From: UBA1563 sp041667115
Lineage (GTDB): Bacteria; Bacteroidota; Ignavibacteria; Ignavibacteriales; Ignavibacteriaceae
Assembly (NCBI GenBank): GCA_041667115.1
Contig: JBAYFO010000043.1
Coordinates: 1-31,632 of the forward strand
Direction: 5' to 3'
DNA length: 31,632 nt
Shown here: positions 24,016-31,632 of the stretch, piece after piece
Numbering within the stretch: position 1 is the first letter of the stretch
How the letters are laid out: the number at the start of each line of letters is the position of its first letter
Notes under the pieces: model-generated
Told to the model about the DNA's origin: nothing
Seen by the model: the letters and a program-made list of their open reading frames with translations, nothing else
The model's database searches: none
Made by a program: the position numbers and the translations under genes

Positions 24016-25179
24016 CTATCTTCTAAAAAATTCAGCAACCACCTTTTCCCAATTTACATCATTAAGCTTTTCAAGTTGTCCAATATATAATTGTCCTTCT
24101 TCAACATATTCCCCTTCTTTTTTCTCTGTTTTGATCAAGTCTTTTATGAGTGTGTTGAAATGCTCGATGTCTTCTTGATAAAATGAAACAGCGGATTTTC
24201 CTATTTGCAATTCTTTAATTTCGATATCAAGATTTTCAGCATCAAGAGCGCAAACCCAATTTTTTTCGTATGGTGTAATATTCAGTGCTGCAAGATTTCT
24301 TTCGAGAAGCGTATTGATCTGCGATACTTTTCCGCTAACAGGCGCGTTAAAAGAGATTGTTCTATTTCCTTGTTTTACCGAGAATAGCGGCTGACCTGCT
24401 TTCACATTCATACCGAGATTTGGAAGTTCAATCGCATCAATTTTACCGACCAGTTTATTAGCAAAATCATCTATTCCAATTTTAGCAATCCCTTCCTGGT
24501 TCATGCTAACCCAGGTATGATTTTTAGCGATGAAAACACCGCCGGGGATAGAAAACTCTCCTTTAGTAAAATCATCGGAAGCAGGAAGATGCGTAATATG
24601 AACTTTTGGTTTAAGTTGTTTTTGAATTTTGTCCTGCCGTTTAATTAATGATTTTTTAACAAACGCCAACAACTCATCTTCGGCGAACGGTTTCTGAACA
24701 TAATCCATCGCACCGTATTTCATAGTTTCAACTGCCGTTTCAACAGAGGCATAACCCGTAATAATAATAACGTCAATATCCGGGCGAAGATGTTTAACAG
24801 ACTTTGTCACTTCAACACCATCCATCAAAGGCATTTTAAGATCCGTAAAAAGGAAATCATAATGATGCCTTTGAATTAGTCCTAATGCTTCCTGCCCGGT
24901 TTCTACAGTATCAATTGAATACCCATCGAGTACAAGTATTTTTCTGAAACTGCCGAGAATGACTTCTTCATCATCGACGCAAAGAATTTTTGCTTTTGGA
25001 TTTGCGACTTCAGCACGTTTCAACGATTTGGCTTCGTTAGTAAAATCTAGTTTAAGACTTTCCTGCAAAATAATTTCGCGTTCTTTTTTCAATTTCTTTT
25101 CAGTTAAGCGTCTTCCGAACATCCGGATCAGCAGATCTGCAATAATAAAAATGATTACAGCAAGTATTAGTAACGGCAT
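24016..25179 (-). CDS. Membrane-anchored response regulator fused to a GcvH-like domain
   Basis: The protein has 387 aa. An N-terminal transmembrane segment (LLILAVIIFIIADLLI) is followed by a receiver domain (about 63-185; ILCVDDEE, phospho-acceptor Asp113, ITGYAS, KPF). A glycine-cleavage-H-like lipoyl domain spans about 211-312 (HTWV...GIAKIGIDDFA...PVSGKV...PYEKNWVCAL). At the lipoyl-lysine position, eight residues before the PVSG proline, there is Asn272. A Lys occurs three residues earlier, so lipoylation is doubtful. The last 70 or so residues are unassigned. It has no DNA-binding domain, so its output is probably protein interaction at the membrane. AGGAGA precedes the ATG. It is the last gene of the kinase/regulator group. 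Confidence 0.85.
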   Translation of the reverse strand: MPLLILAVIIFIIADLLIRMFGRRLTEKKLKKEREIILQESLKLDFTNEAKSLKRAEVANPKAKILCVDDEEVILGSFRKILVLDGYSIDTVETGQEALGLIQRHHYDFLFTDLKMPLMDGVEVTKSVKHLRPDIDVIIITGYASVETAVETMKYGAMDYVQKPFAEDELLAFVKKSLIKRQDKIQKQLKPKVHITHLPASDDFTKGEFSIPGGVFIAKNHTWVSMNQEGIAKIGIDDFANKLVGKIDAIELPNLGMNVKAGQPLFSVKQGNRTISFNAPVSGKVSQINTLLERNLAALNITPYEKNWVCALDAENLDIEIKELQIGKSAVSFYQEDIEHFNTLIKDLIKTEKKEGEYVEEGQLYIGQLEKLNDVNWEKVVAEFFRR

Positions 25180-25227
25180 GATATTTCTCCTAGGATTTAT
25201 TTTATTTTTGTTTTTTTTAGTCTACAA

Positions 25228-26034
25228 TTATAAGAGTTCCGAACTGCTCATGATCAAATGTTTTTTTTCATATTCAATATCTGTTGGAATAACACGATAT
25301 ACCCAACCTTCAAAATACGGGTCTTTCTCTATCAAACTTGAATTTGCTAAAAGATTTTCATTCACTTCAACTATCCTTCCTGAAACCGGTGAAAGTATTT
25401 TATGAATTCTTTCATTTCTTGAAGTGATAGAAATGCAACTGATCCCCTGCATAACTTCCTCTTCCGGTTTCTGGACATCAATTTCTTTAACAGATTCGAT
25501 TGTCTTTAGAAAAAGATCACAGACTCCAATCAATACCGATCCGTCTCTTTCTTCAAACATCCAGCTTGCATAACCGAGACGCATATATTTGCCAGGGCAA
25601 GTTACGTATAGTAATTCTCTATTTTCATTTTGCACTGAAAATATTGTTTGTTTACTTTTTATCTGTTGATACTTATTAGCGCGGTACACCGAACTTAATA
25701 ATTCATCAACTGTGAATGGTTTTGGAATAAAATCAATGGCTCCTTTATAAAGAGAATTGACCGCATTCTCAACTGTTGAATACCCGGTTGTCATAATTAC
25801 CGAACTATCAATATTTCTGTTATGTAATTCTTCTAAAATTTGAAATCCATCGCCATCGGGCATCATAATATCGCAAATAATAATGGGATAGTAATTTTTA
25901 GAAATTTTATCAATTGCTGACTTTACGTTTGCTGCAACATCAACTTTATGGTTATCCAACGCACAGATTTTTACAACTGCGTCTTCAACAACCTGCTCAT
26001 CATCAATTACTAATATATCTAATGCTTTGCTCAC
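25228..26034 (-). CDS. Response regulator with C-terminal GcvH-like domain
   Basis: The protein has 268 aa. The receiver domain spans 1-120 (ILVIDDEQ, Asp55 in ICDIMMPDGDGF, TTGYST, KPF). A GcvH-like domain spans about 145-250, ending in SPVSGRIVEVNENLLAN and PYFEGWVYRV, which aligns with the C-terminal half of GcvH. The lipoyl-lysine position is Glu208. It has no membrane segment or DNA-binding domain. The start is GTG, 9 bp after the kinase stop, so it is probably translated with the kinase. Together with the next gene it forms a pair of REC-GcvH proteins, one soluble and one membrane-anchored. Confidence 0.84.
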   Translation of the reverse strand: MSKALDILVIDDEQVVEDAVVKICALDNHKVDVAANVKSAIDKISKNYYPIIICDIMMPDGDGFQILEELHNRNIDSSVIMTTGYSTVENAVNSLYKGAIDFIPKPFTVDELLSSVYRANKYQQIKSKQTIFSVQNENRELLYVTCPGKYMRLGYASWMFEERDGSVLIGVCDLFLKTIESVKEIDVQKPEEEVMQGISCISITSRNERIHKILSPVSGRIVEVNENLLANSSLIEKDPYFEGWVYRVIPTDIEYEKKHLIMSSSELL

Positions 26035-26043
26035 TTTATCAAT

Positions 26044-27912
26044 CTATCGTTGTTGAGTTAGCGGAAGCCGGATGACAAACGTTGTCCCTTTTCCTACTTC
26101 GCTTTCAACGGTTATTGTTCCGTTGTGATTATCAATGATTCCCCAAATAACTGCCAGACCAAGTCCCGTTCCTTTTTGTCCTTTAGTTGAAAAGAACGGT
26201 TCGAAAATTTTAGAAAGATCTTCGTTGTTTATACCACTACCGGTATCTTTAATTTTAATCTCAATGTACTCACTTAAACCTGCCGAATCAACAAACTCCC
26301 ATTTTTCCCAATTACTTTTTTCGGAGGAACAGACTTCATAGATCCCTTGCCCGCTAACCTCAAAAGCTAATATTGGAGAACCACATTTGGGACAAGTTAC
26401 TTCTTTTTGAACTAGAGAGATATTACAATCAGGACAAACAAACTTTGCATCTTTAGTAACCGAAAAACCAAGTTCATAATGATTACGGTGTTTTCCATAA
26501 ACCGGGTCGAGGTGAATTATTCCTTCATTATTTTCAGATAATACTTTTACTTTTATCGAAGGAAGTCCTCCAATTTTGAAATCATTATCGATAAGGTTAT
26601 GACGTTTCGAACACGTCGCTTTTTTTATCTGTGCAACTCCATACGGAGAAAGTGAAATTTGATGCGTTGTAACAGTAAGCGTTCCCCCTTTTTCTCCAAT
26701 TGCATCGGACGCATTCACAAAAAGATTTATGAATACCTGCTGAATCTGATTTGCATCTACAGTGATCTTTGGCAGATAGTTATCTACTTCTTTTACTAGT
26801 TTTACTTTATTAAGTGTAAGTTGATTTTCGATAACGCCTACTGCCCTATCAATAATTTCATTGATGTCTGCATTATTTTTTTTAGGAACCGTTTGTCTGG
26901 CAAAATCAAGTAGACTTTTAACGATCTCTCTACAACGCAGGGTTTCTCGAACAATAACTTTTAGATCTTCCTGAAATTCCGGATTGTCTTGAGTTCTTTT
27001 AAGAAGAAAACTGCTATACGTCAAAACACCCGTAAGCGGATTATTAATTTCATGCGCAACACCTGCCGCAAGTCTGCCAAGTGAAGCCATTTTATCCGAT
27101 TGAAAAAGTTGCATTCTTGCTTCAGAAAGTTTTTTCGTCATATTATTAAATGAATGAGCCAACATTCCAATCTCATCTTCGCCCATATCTTTAATTGAAT
27201 AGTTAAGATTTCCCATGCTGACCTGTTTTGTTGCTCCAAGCAGATTATTAACCGGGAGAGAAACCCAACGTCTTACAAAAAAGCCTATCAATAACCCAAC
27301 CCCAAGAATTGCAACCAACGCAAAGATCACAATTTCCAATTCACTTTTTTGTATTATCTGATCTACTTCAGCAAGAGAAATAGTAACATCCAAGACACCA
27401 AGCACTTTTTGATTTCTTGGATGGGCGTGGCACTCAGCCTGCCAGCAAGATTTTTCATTGTAGATAGGGGTGATGATTCCCATAACACGGCTGGAATCAG
27501 GACGAATTCTGAATATCCTCGTTCGTTCGGTTATGGATATTTTTTCAAGCGGCGCATTAGCAGAATGACATGCATAACAGCTTTCTGCCTTTTTATCAAC
27601 CATTTTATTTATGTTCGTTGTATCCGAAGAATAAATAATTTCGCCGACTTTATTTAAAATTCTTACATCTCTAATTTGCGGTTGCGTTCCAATAGAATTG
27701 ATAACCTGCTGTATTCTATCACGTTGATTCAACATCATATCGAAACGGGTGCTTGAGATTACCGTTTCACCAAGTTGATTCGCATGCCGTTCAACTTCAT
27801 GCAGCAAGCCGCTGCTGTGCGATTGAACGTTAAAGTAGGCAAAGACACCAATAATTGTTAGCGATGTAACTGCAACGGCAAAAATTAAACGAAATCCAAT
27901 TTTCTTAAACAT
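26044..27912 (-). CDS. Heme-binding sensor histidine kinase with zinc-ribbon insertion in the ATPase domain
   Basis: The protein has 622 aa. Two membrane segments (about 8-27 and 193-213) flank a periplasmic sensor with the heme motif CYACH (112-116) and a CX4CH motif (CWQAECH, 156-162) followed by AHPRNQKVLGVLD, as in known c-type-heme sensor kinases. HAMP (about 214-265) and HisKA with GVAHEINNPLTG (His287) follow. The HATPase has its N-box at NLFVNASDAI (about 396-405) and DTGSGI at 556-561. About 130 extra residues lie between these boxes, including a zinc-ribbon CPDC...CPKC (493-510). It probably senses periplasmic redox state or a heme ligand and signals to the two REC-GcvH proteins downstream. 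A CxxCH-rich cytochrome operon lies just upstream. Confidence 0.92.
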   Translation of the reverse strand: MFKKIGFRLIFAVAVTSLTIIGVFAYFNVQSHSSGLLHEVERHANQLGETVISSTRFDMMLNQRDRIQQVINSIGTQPQIRDVRILNKVGEIIYSSDTTNINKMVDKKAESCYACHSANAPLEKISITERTRIFRIRPDSSRVMGIITPIYNEKSCWQAECHAHPRNQKVLGVLDVTISLAEVDQIIQKSELEIVIFALVAILGVGLLIGFFVRRWVSLPVNNLLGATKQVSMGNLNYSIKDMGEDEIGMLAHSFNNMTKKLSEARMQLFQSDKMASLGRLAAGVAHEINNPLTGVLTYSSFLLKRTQDNPEFQEDLKVIVRETLRCREIVKSLLDFARQTVPKKNNADINEIIDRAVGVIENQLTLNKVKLVKEVDNYLPKITVDANQIQQVFINLFVNASDAIGEKGGTLTVTTHQISLSPYGVAQIKKATCSKRHNLIDNDFKIGGLPSIKVKVLSENNEGIIHLDPVYGKHRNHYELGFSVTKDAKFVCPDCNISLVQKEVTCPKCGSPILAFEVSGQGIYEVCSSEKSNWEKWEFVDSAGLSEYIEIKIKDTGSGINNEDLSKIFEPFFSTKGQKGTGLGLAVIWGIIDNHNGTITVESEVGKGTTFVIRLPLTQQR

Positions 27913-27977
27913 AATGTTGAAAAAACATTTCCTCTTTATATATTCTTTAACTTTTCAAAAAGTAAAGTTGTATTATC

Positions 27978-27998
27978 ACTACTTGAATGAGAAGTAGT
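27978..27998. repeat. Inverted repeat upstream of the sensor kinase
   Basis: ACTACTT (27978-27984) and AAGTAGT (27992-27998) are separated by 7 bp. They lie about 65 bp upstream of the kinase start, in the 183-bp gap after the cytochrome gene. It could be an operator. It has no T-run in either direction. Confidence 0.35.
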
Positions 27999-28095
27999 AA
28001 CGCGTACGACTAAAACTTGATAATAGCCTCGCTCCCCTTTATCAGGAAGTGAAGCATTTACATTAAAAGTTTATTTCTAATCGTTATAAACCTGA

Positions 28096-29238
28096 CTATT
28101 TATTACCAACCAGTTTTCCCGGTTTTTGTTTTGGATAAACAAAACTATCATGACAATTTGTACAGACCGGTTTTACAGCAAAATTCTTTTCAAGATGGCA
28201 ATCTTCACAACCGAGCGCTAAATGAGTTTCATTCAGTTGTAAACCGGTTACTGCATGTTTAAAATTCTCATTATTCCACCCTTTGTGACAACTTATACAG
28301 TTATTATCACGTTTGGTATATGGAACCTTTGAACCATGGCATTTTGCGCAAGACAAATTTACGTGAAACTTATTAAGCGCCCAACCGGTTTTCTTTGCGT
28401 GATCAAATTGTTCTGCCGGTTTATTAAGGTGGCAGGTTCCACATTTATCATCTTTATGGCAACTGAAACAGAGTTTATGACGTTCGTCCAACGATTTTTG
28501 AGCTTTTACTATTTTGGATTTTTCATCAGAAACTTTTTTAGAGTCATGGCATTTTAAGCAAGTTTCATTTTTATGACAACTTGTACATTCAATTTTAAAT
28601 TTCTTGGTATGGTCATCATGAAAAAATGTAACCATACTTCCTTTTTCAGATTTTGTCTCGAAAACAATTTTAGTGGGTTCAATCATAGCCGGGTGAACTT
28701 TTCCCGCTAACTTTTTCTTTACTTCTTCTTTTTGATAGTTTTTACTTCCCGTTTTTGGACTATGACAAGAGTTACAACTTGTTTCATGGCTCCACTCTCG
28801 ATGACAACCGATACACTGGCGGTGATAAGCCGCTTCAAGATCGGGTTTGCTGATGTCATCTCTATTGCGAGACATCTGATGACAATTCTTGCATGGCTGA
28901 ATTGGTCCACTTGTGTTGTAATGATGACATGTGCCACAACCACCAGACATCACTGACATTTGTGCATGTACCCGGTGTGAAAAAGTTACCGGATAATATT
29001 TTTTTGAAAGCTCATCCAGACTTACAACATCCACTGTTTTATCCGGCGATTCATACACCGTTTTCATGTTCTCCCGAGGGCACGGAACTAAGCATGGATC
29101 ATCTTTAGTCGGAACATCACACACATGACATGTTTTACAGTTTACGTTCGATTTAGAATGATCTTTCCCAAGATTCTTTTGTGCTGATAATGGAAGAGAA
29201 ACTGCAAGCAAGAAAATAATTACTACTACTTTTTTCAT
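28096..29238 (-). CDS. Periplasmic 13-heme cytochrome c
   Basis: The protein has 380 aa. The signal peptide (MKKVVVIIFLLAVSLPLSAQ) is followed by 13 CxxCH heme-attachment motifs: CKTCH, CGTCH, CKNCH, CIGCH, CNSCH, CTSCH, CLKCH, CFSCH, CGTCH, CAKCH, CISCH, CEDCH and CTNCH. There are many other His residues for bis-His ligation, as in cytochrome c3-type proteins. An N-terminal segment with extra cysteines (CHVCDVPTKDDPCLVPCPR) contains no further heme motif. It should carry electrons in the periplasm to or from the HybB-like membrane subunit, whose gene overlaps its start by 4 bp. Direction and terminal partner cannot be told from the sequence. Confidence 0.93.
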   Translation of the reverse strand: MKKVVVIIFLLAVSLPLSAQKNLGKDHSKSNVNCKTCHVCDVPTKDDPCLVPCPRENMKTVYESPDKTVDVVSLDELSKKYYPVTFSHRVHAQMSVMSGGCGTCHHYNTSGPIQPCKNCHQMSRNRDDISKPDLEAAYHRQCIGCHREWSHETSCNSCHSPKTGSKNYQKEEVKKKLAGKVHPAMIEPTKIVFETKSEKGSMVTFFHDDHTKKFKIECTSCHKNETCLKCHDSKKVSDEKSKIVKAQKSLDERHKLCFSCHKDDKCGTCHLNKPAEQFDHAKKTGWALNKFHVNLSCAKCHGSKVPYTKRDNNCISCHKGWNNENFKHAVTGLQLNETHLALGCEDCHLEKNFAVKPVCTNCHDSFVYPKQKPGKLVGNK

Positions 29239-30482
29239 TTTTTTGCCCCTTTGATTGTGTATTTAGTAGGTTGTGCCGTTCTTAAACCGGGCAAACTGAT
29301 AACTGGAAAATTTATTACAACAAACCGGTAAAGAAGAATGAGTATTGCTACAAAACCAATCGTTACCGATATTTCTCCAAATGATGGGAAATATGATTTT
29401 GTTGAATATGGAGGTGTATATGCAACTACAAAATTATTAATTCTATTCAGCAGCACTCCAAATACGACCAATGCCGATGCAATAAAAAGAAAGAGTGGAG
29501 ATTTTAAAACTTTTGGAGACAGAAACATTCTTAATGGAATAATTACACCAAATAAAAGTTCTATTGTAAACATTACACTTGCTGTATTAAATTCCTTTAG
29601 GTAAACAAAAGTCTCCCGAATAAACATATCGCCAAGCTTAAAAGCAAGATAAACGCCGAGAATCGGAGCGATCATCGAACCTAATTTTGATAGAACGTGC
29701 ATCTCCGGTTTTAATCCAAGTGAACGCGAAGCTAAAAGTGATTCAAATATTACCATCGGAAATCCTACACTTATTGCCGAAAGTAAAAACAATAATGGAA
29801 GAATCGGTGTTTGCCAAAGGGGATGCATCTTAGGCCCGGCTATTACCATCAAGGTCCCTAGAGAAGATTGATGCAATGTGGAAAGAACCACACCTGCGAT
29901 GATGAAAATAAACATCGTTTTCGATAGACCATTATCGATTAATCGTAATAGCTTATCAACTATTTTATTTAGACCGGAGAGGAATCCGGGCAAGTTTACT
30001 TTTCCTATAAATCTTTCTGCAACCACAGGAAGAAATTCAATATAAAGAACTGTCATATAAATCATAACGCAAATACCTACCTCAAACAAAGCCGAACTGC
30101 CATTCCACATAATTAACGGGTGCCAGATAAAATACCATCTTCCGATATCAACAAATACACCCATCGCTACAAAAGTATAACCGAGCATTGCAGTTAACAA
30201 AGCCGGACGCACGATAGCATGGTATTCTTCTCTGTGCATCACGTGTCCAAGAGCGGCCGTTGTAAACCCACCGGCGGCAAGTGCAACACCGGCAGCAACG
30301 TCTATTCCAATCCATATGCCCCAAGGATATTGATTGTTAAGATTTGTTACAGCACCAAGTCCAAAGAAAAATCTTCCCATAAGAAAGACGAGCCCATTGG
30401 CAGCAATAATCATAAGAACAATAACGCCGGGAGTAAAATATTTATGTTTTACCGGAACAGGGTTTACTTCTTCGTGATTCAT
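29235..30482 (-). CDS. HybB-like (NrfD superfamily) integral membrane quinone-interacting subunit
   Basis: The protein has 415 aa with about ten hydrophobic segments. YPWGIWIGIDVAAGVALAAGGF and VFVDIGRWYFIWHPLIMWN are characteristic of HybB, the membrane subunit of hydrogenase-2 that exchanges electrons and protons with menaquinone. No hydrogenase large or small subunit is encoded nearby, so the partner here is more likely the multiheme cytochrome. The gene overlaps both neighbours by 4 bp (stop of the ferredoxin gene, start of the cytochrome gene), which indicates one operon and probably one complex. Confidence 0.9.
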   Translation of the reverse strand: MNHEEVNPVPVKHKYFTPGVIVLMIIAANGLVFLMGRFFFGLGAVTNLNNQYPWGIWIGIDVAAGVALAAGGFTTAALGHVMHREEYHAIVRPALLTAMLGYTFVAMGVFVDIGRWYFIWHPLIMWNGSSALFEVGICVMIYMTVLYIEFLPVVAERFIGKVNLPGFLSGLNKIVDKLLRLIDNGLSKTMFIFIIAGVVLSTLHQSSLGTLMVIAGPKMHPLWQTPILPLLFLLSAISVGFPMVIFESLLASRSLGLKPEMHVLSKLGSMIAPILGVYLAFKLGDMFIRETFVYLKEFNTASVMFTIELLFGVIIPLRMFLSPKVLKSPLFLFIASALVVFGVLLNRINNFVVAYTPPYSTKSYFPSFGEISVTIGFVAILILLYRFVVINFPVISLPGLRTAQPTKYTIKGAKK

Positions 30483-31387
30483 AACTTTTCCTCCTCATCT
30501 AATTCTTTACGATGTTTTGAAATCCACATAATTCCACCGAGTAATGCGTACAATGAAACCGGCGGAACAAAATATGCGAATATTCCATGTTGAATTGATT
30601 CGGATACACCGGGGGCGGGATTCGTTCCAAGTTTTGGAAAATCAAGGTCTTTAAAATCTTTGCTTGAGAGATACATCCAGGCAGTTCCTCCTACTTCATG
30701 CTCTCCAAAAATATGATCTACATATCTCTCTGGATTTCTTTTAATACGTTCACGTGCAATTTTTATTAATTCATTTCGCGACCCATAAGTAAGTGCTTCA
30801 ACCGGACAGATATTTACGCAAGCAGGAAGTTTCCCCTCTTTCGTCCTATTGAAACAAAAGTCGCATTTCATAATTAAGGGATTAATCGCTTTATCATATT
30901 CAAAGGCAGGAATTTGAAACGGACATGCCGCCATGCAATAACGGCAACCAATACATTTATCCGTATCCCAGATTACACTTCCGTTTTCTTGTTTAGAAAA
31001 AGCCCCAACAATACAGGCTGAAACGCATGCCGGATGGTCGCAATGCATACATTGTACTTTTACATCAACCGGCAGAATAGAATTTTGACCCGGAGAATAT
31101 TCATTCACAACTGTGAGAGCTTTTGTTCCCGGTCTTCTTTTATCTTTGAAAACACTTCGGTCTTCATAAGATTGGAAATCTCCGGCAGGCAAATCATGGG
31201 CTTCTTTGCATGCCCATTCACAATTACGGCATCCGACACATACGGTTGTGTCAACCAGAACCCCCATTCTGTCTTCAGACAGTATATTTTTAGGAGCTGC
31301 TTTTGCAGTTGAAGATGAAAGTCCAGCGACTCCTGCTCCAATTACTGCGGTTGTTTTAAGGAAATCACGACGGCTTTTGCCAGGCAT
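30479..31387 (-). CDS. HybA-like Tat-exported ferredoxin with four [4Fe-4S] sites
   Basis: The protein has 302 aa. A Tat signal (SRRDFLKTTAVIGAGVAGL) is followed by four cysteine clusters: CVGCRNCEWAC, CMHCDHPACVSAC, CIGCRYCMAACPF and CDFCF...CVNICP. This is the ligand set of HybA/NrfC-type subunits with four [4Fe-4S] clusters. A C-terminal membrane anchor (FAYFVPPVSLYALLGGIMWI) matches HybA. It should pass electrons between the HybB-like quinone subunit and a periplasmic partner, here probably the 13-heme cytochrome. AAAGGA lies upstream of the ATG. It is the first gene of the operon. Confidence 0.93.
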   Translation of the reverse strand: MPGKSRRDFLKTTAVIGAGVAGLSSSTAKAAPKNILSEDRMGVLVDTTVCVGCRNCEWACKEAHDLPAGDFQSYEDRSVFKDKRRPGTKALTVVNEYSPGQNSILPVDVKVQCMHCDHPACVSACIVGAFSKQENGSVIWDTDKCIGCRYCMAACPFQIPAFEYDKAINPLIMKCDFCFNRTKEGKLPACVNICPVEALTYGSRNELIKIARERIKRNPERYVDHIFGEHEVGGTAWMYLSSKDFKDLDFPKLGTNPAPGVSESIQHGIFAYFVPPVSLYALLGGIMWISKHRKELDEEEKL

Positions 31388-31619
31388 TTTTTATTCCTTT
31401 CAAGAAGTAAGTTAATATTTTAATAAACGCAATAAATCAATTGCTATTTTTAATACAATATTATGCCATTCCGATAAAGAATAGCAGAATTAAAAAGTGT
31501 GTGAATTTTTCAAATACATGAAGAGTTTTTAAGCATTCATTTTTTATACAATGATTTGAGTGTGACGAAATTTCTCAATACTGGCAATATATAAATCGAT
31601 TTTTAAGGAAAGAGAATAA

Positions 31620-31632
31620 ATGGCACTATGCA
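31620..31632 (+). CDS. Possible gene start cut by the right edge
   Basis: ATG at 31620 is preceded by AAGGAAAGAG at a suitable distance for ribosome binding, and four codons remain before the edge. If real, it is a gene divergent from the HybA-like operon, and the 230 bp between them would hold both promoters. The product is unknown. Confidence 0.25.

Noticed and set aside
27920..27945. GAGGAAATG upstream of the sensor kinase as an alternative start
   Set aside because: It opens a frame of only seven codons that ends over the true kinase ATG. It might couple translation but cannot encode the kinase.
30219..30593. 124-codon plus-strand frame across the HybB/HybA-like gene junction
   Set aside because: It is antisense to two well-supported genes and rich in Asn/Lys/Ser without domain features.
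31619..31632. TGGCAC...TGCA, resembling a sigma54 -24/-12 promoter
   Set aside because: The spacing between the two elements is several bases too short, and it overlaps a likely gene start.

Overview
The window is AT-rich and densely coded. It looks like a chromosomal segment of a Bacteroidota/Chlorobiota-group bacterium, and I would guess Ignavibacteria. The clues are a TonB-dependent receptor paired with a DUF4249 lipoprotein, a Bacteroidota-type promoter (TTTG-N20-TAnnTTTG) ahead of the methionine genes, weak use of Shine-Dalgarno sites at many starts, a FadL-like outer-membrane barrel, and anaerobic-type electron-transfer genes (13-heme cytochrome, HybA/HybB-like proteins) with a heme-binding sensor kinase. 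The taxonomic call is inference. I saw no tRNA, rRNA, CRISPR array, insertion sequence or phage gene.

Layout. 1-351 (-): 5' part of an unidentified gene cut by the window edge. 503-3161 (-): a secreted WG-repeat protein and a PAP2-family protein. 3581-7763 (+): envelope operon of a TonB-dependent receptor, a DUF4249 lipoprotein and a lipoprotein with two cysteine-less rhodanese-like domains. 7952-14757 (+): threonine operon with a Thr-rich leader-peptide attenuator followed by thrA, asd, thrB, thrC and proC. 14782-17775 (+): methionine unit, in which a Met/Cys-rich leader peptide with its own terminator is followed by a SAM-I riboswitch with a second terminator, then metY and metX. 17857-20655 (+): a soluble PAS histidine kinase and an NtrC-type regulator. 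20891-23921 (+): two small low-complexity lipoproteins and the FadL-like protein. 24016-31387 (-), read right to left: HybA-like ferredoxin, HybB-like membrane protein and 13-heme cytochrome c, then a heme-binding sensor kinase and two response regulators fused to GcvH-like domains.

How the genes work together. ThrA and Asd convert aspartate to homoserine. ThrB and ThrC take it to threonine, while MetX and MetY take it to homocysteine. One 10-kb block therefore holds the branch point, and each branch has its own attenuator. The two leader regions look like copies of one module: the same promoter spacing, similar leader-peptide N-termini, and an identical 11-mer just before each terminator. 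The methionine branch adds a SAM riboswitch in series, so transcription would have to pass a check on charged Met/Cys tRNA and then a check on SAM.

The right-hand block looks like a quinone-linked electron-transfer complex next to a dedicated redox-signalling set. Its kinase has two heme-binding motifs outside the membrane and an unusual zinc-ribbon insertion inside the ATPase domain. Its two regulators carry GcvH-like domains that lack the lipoyl-lysine.
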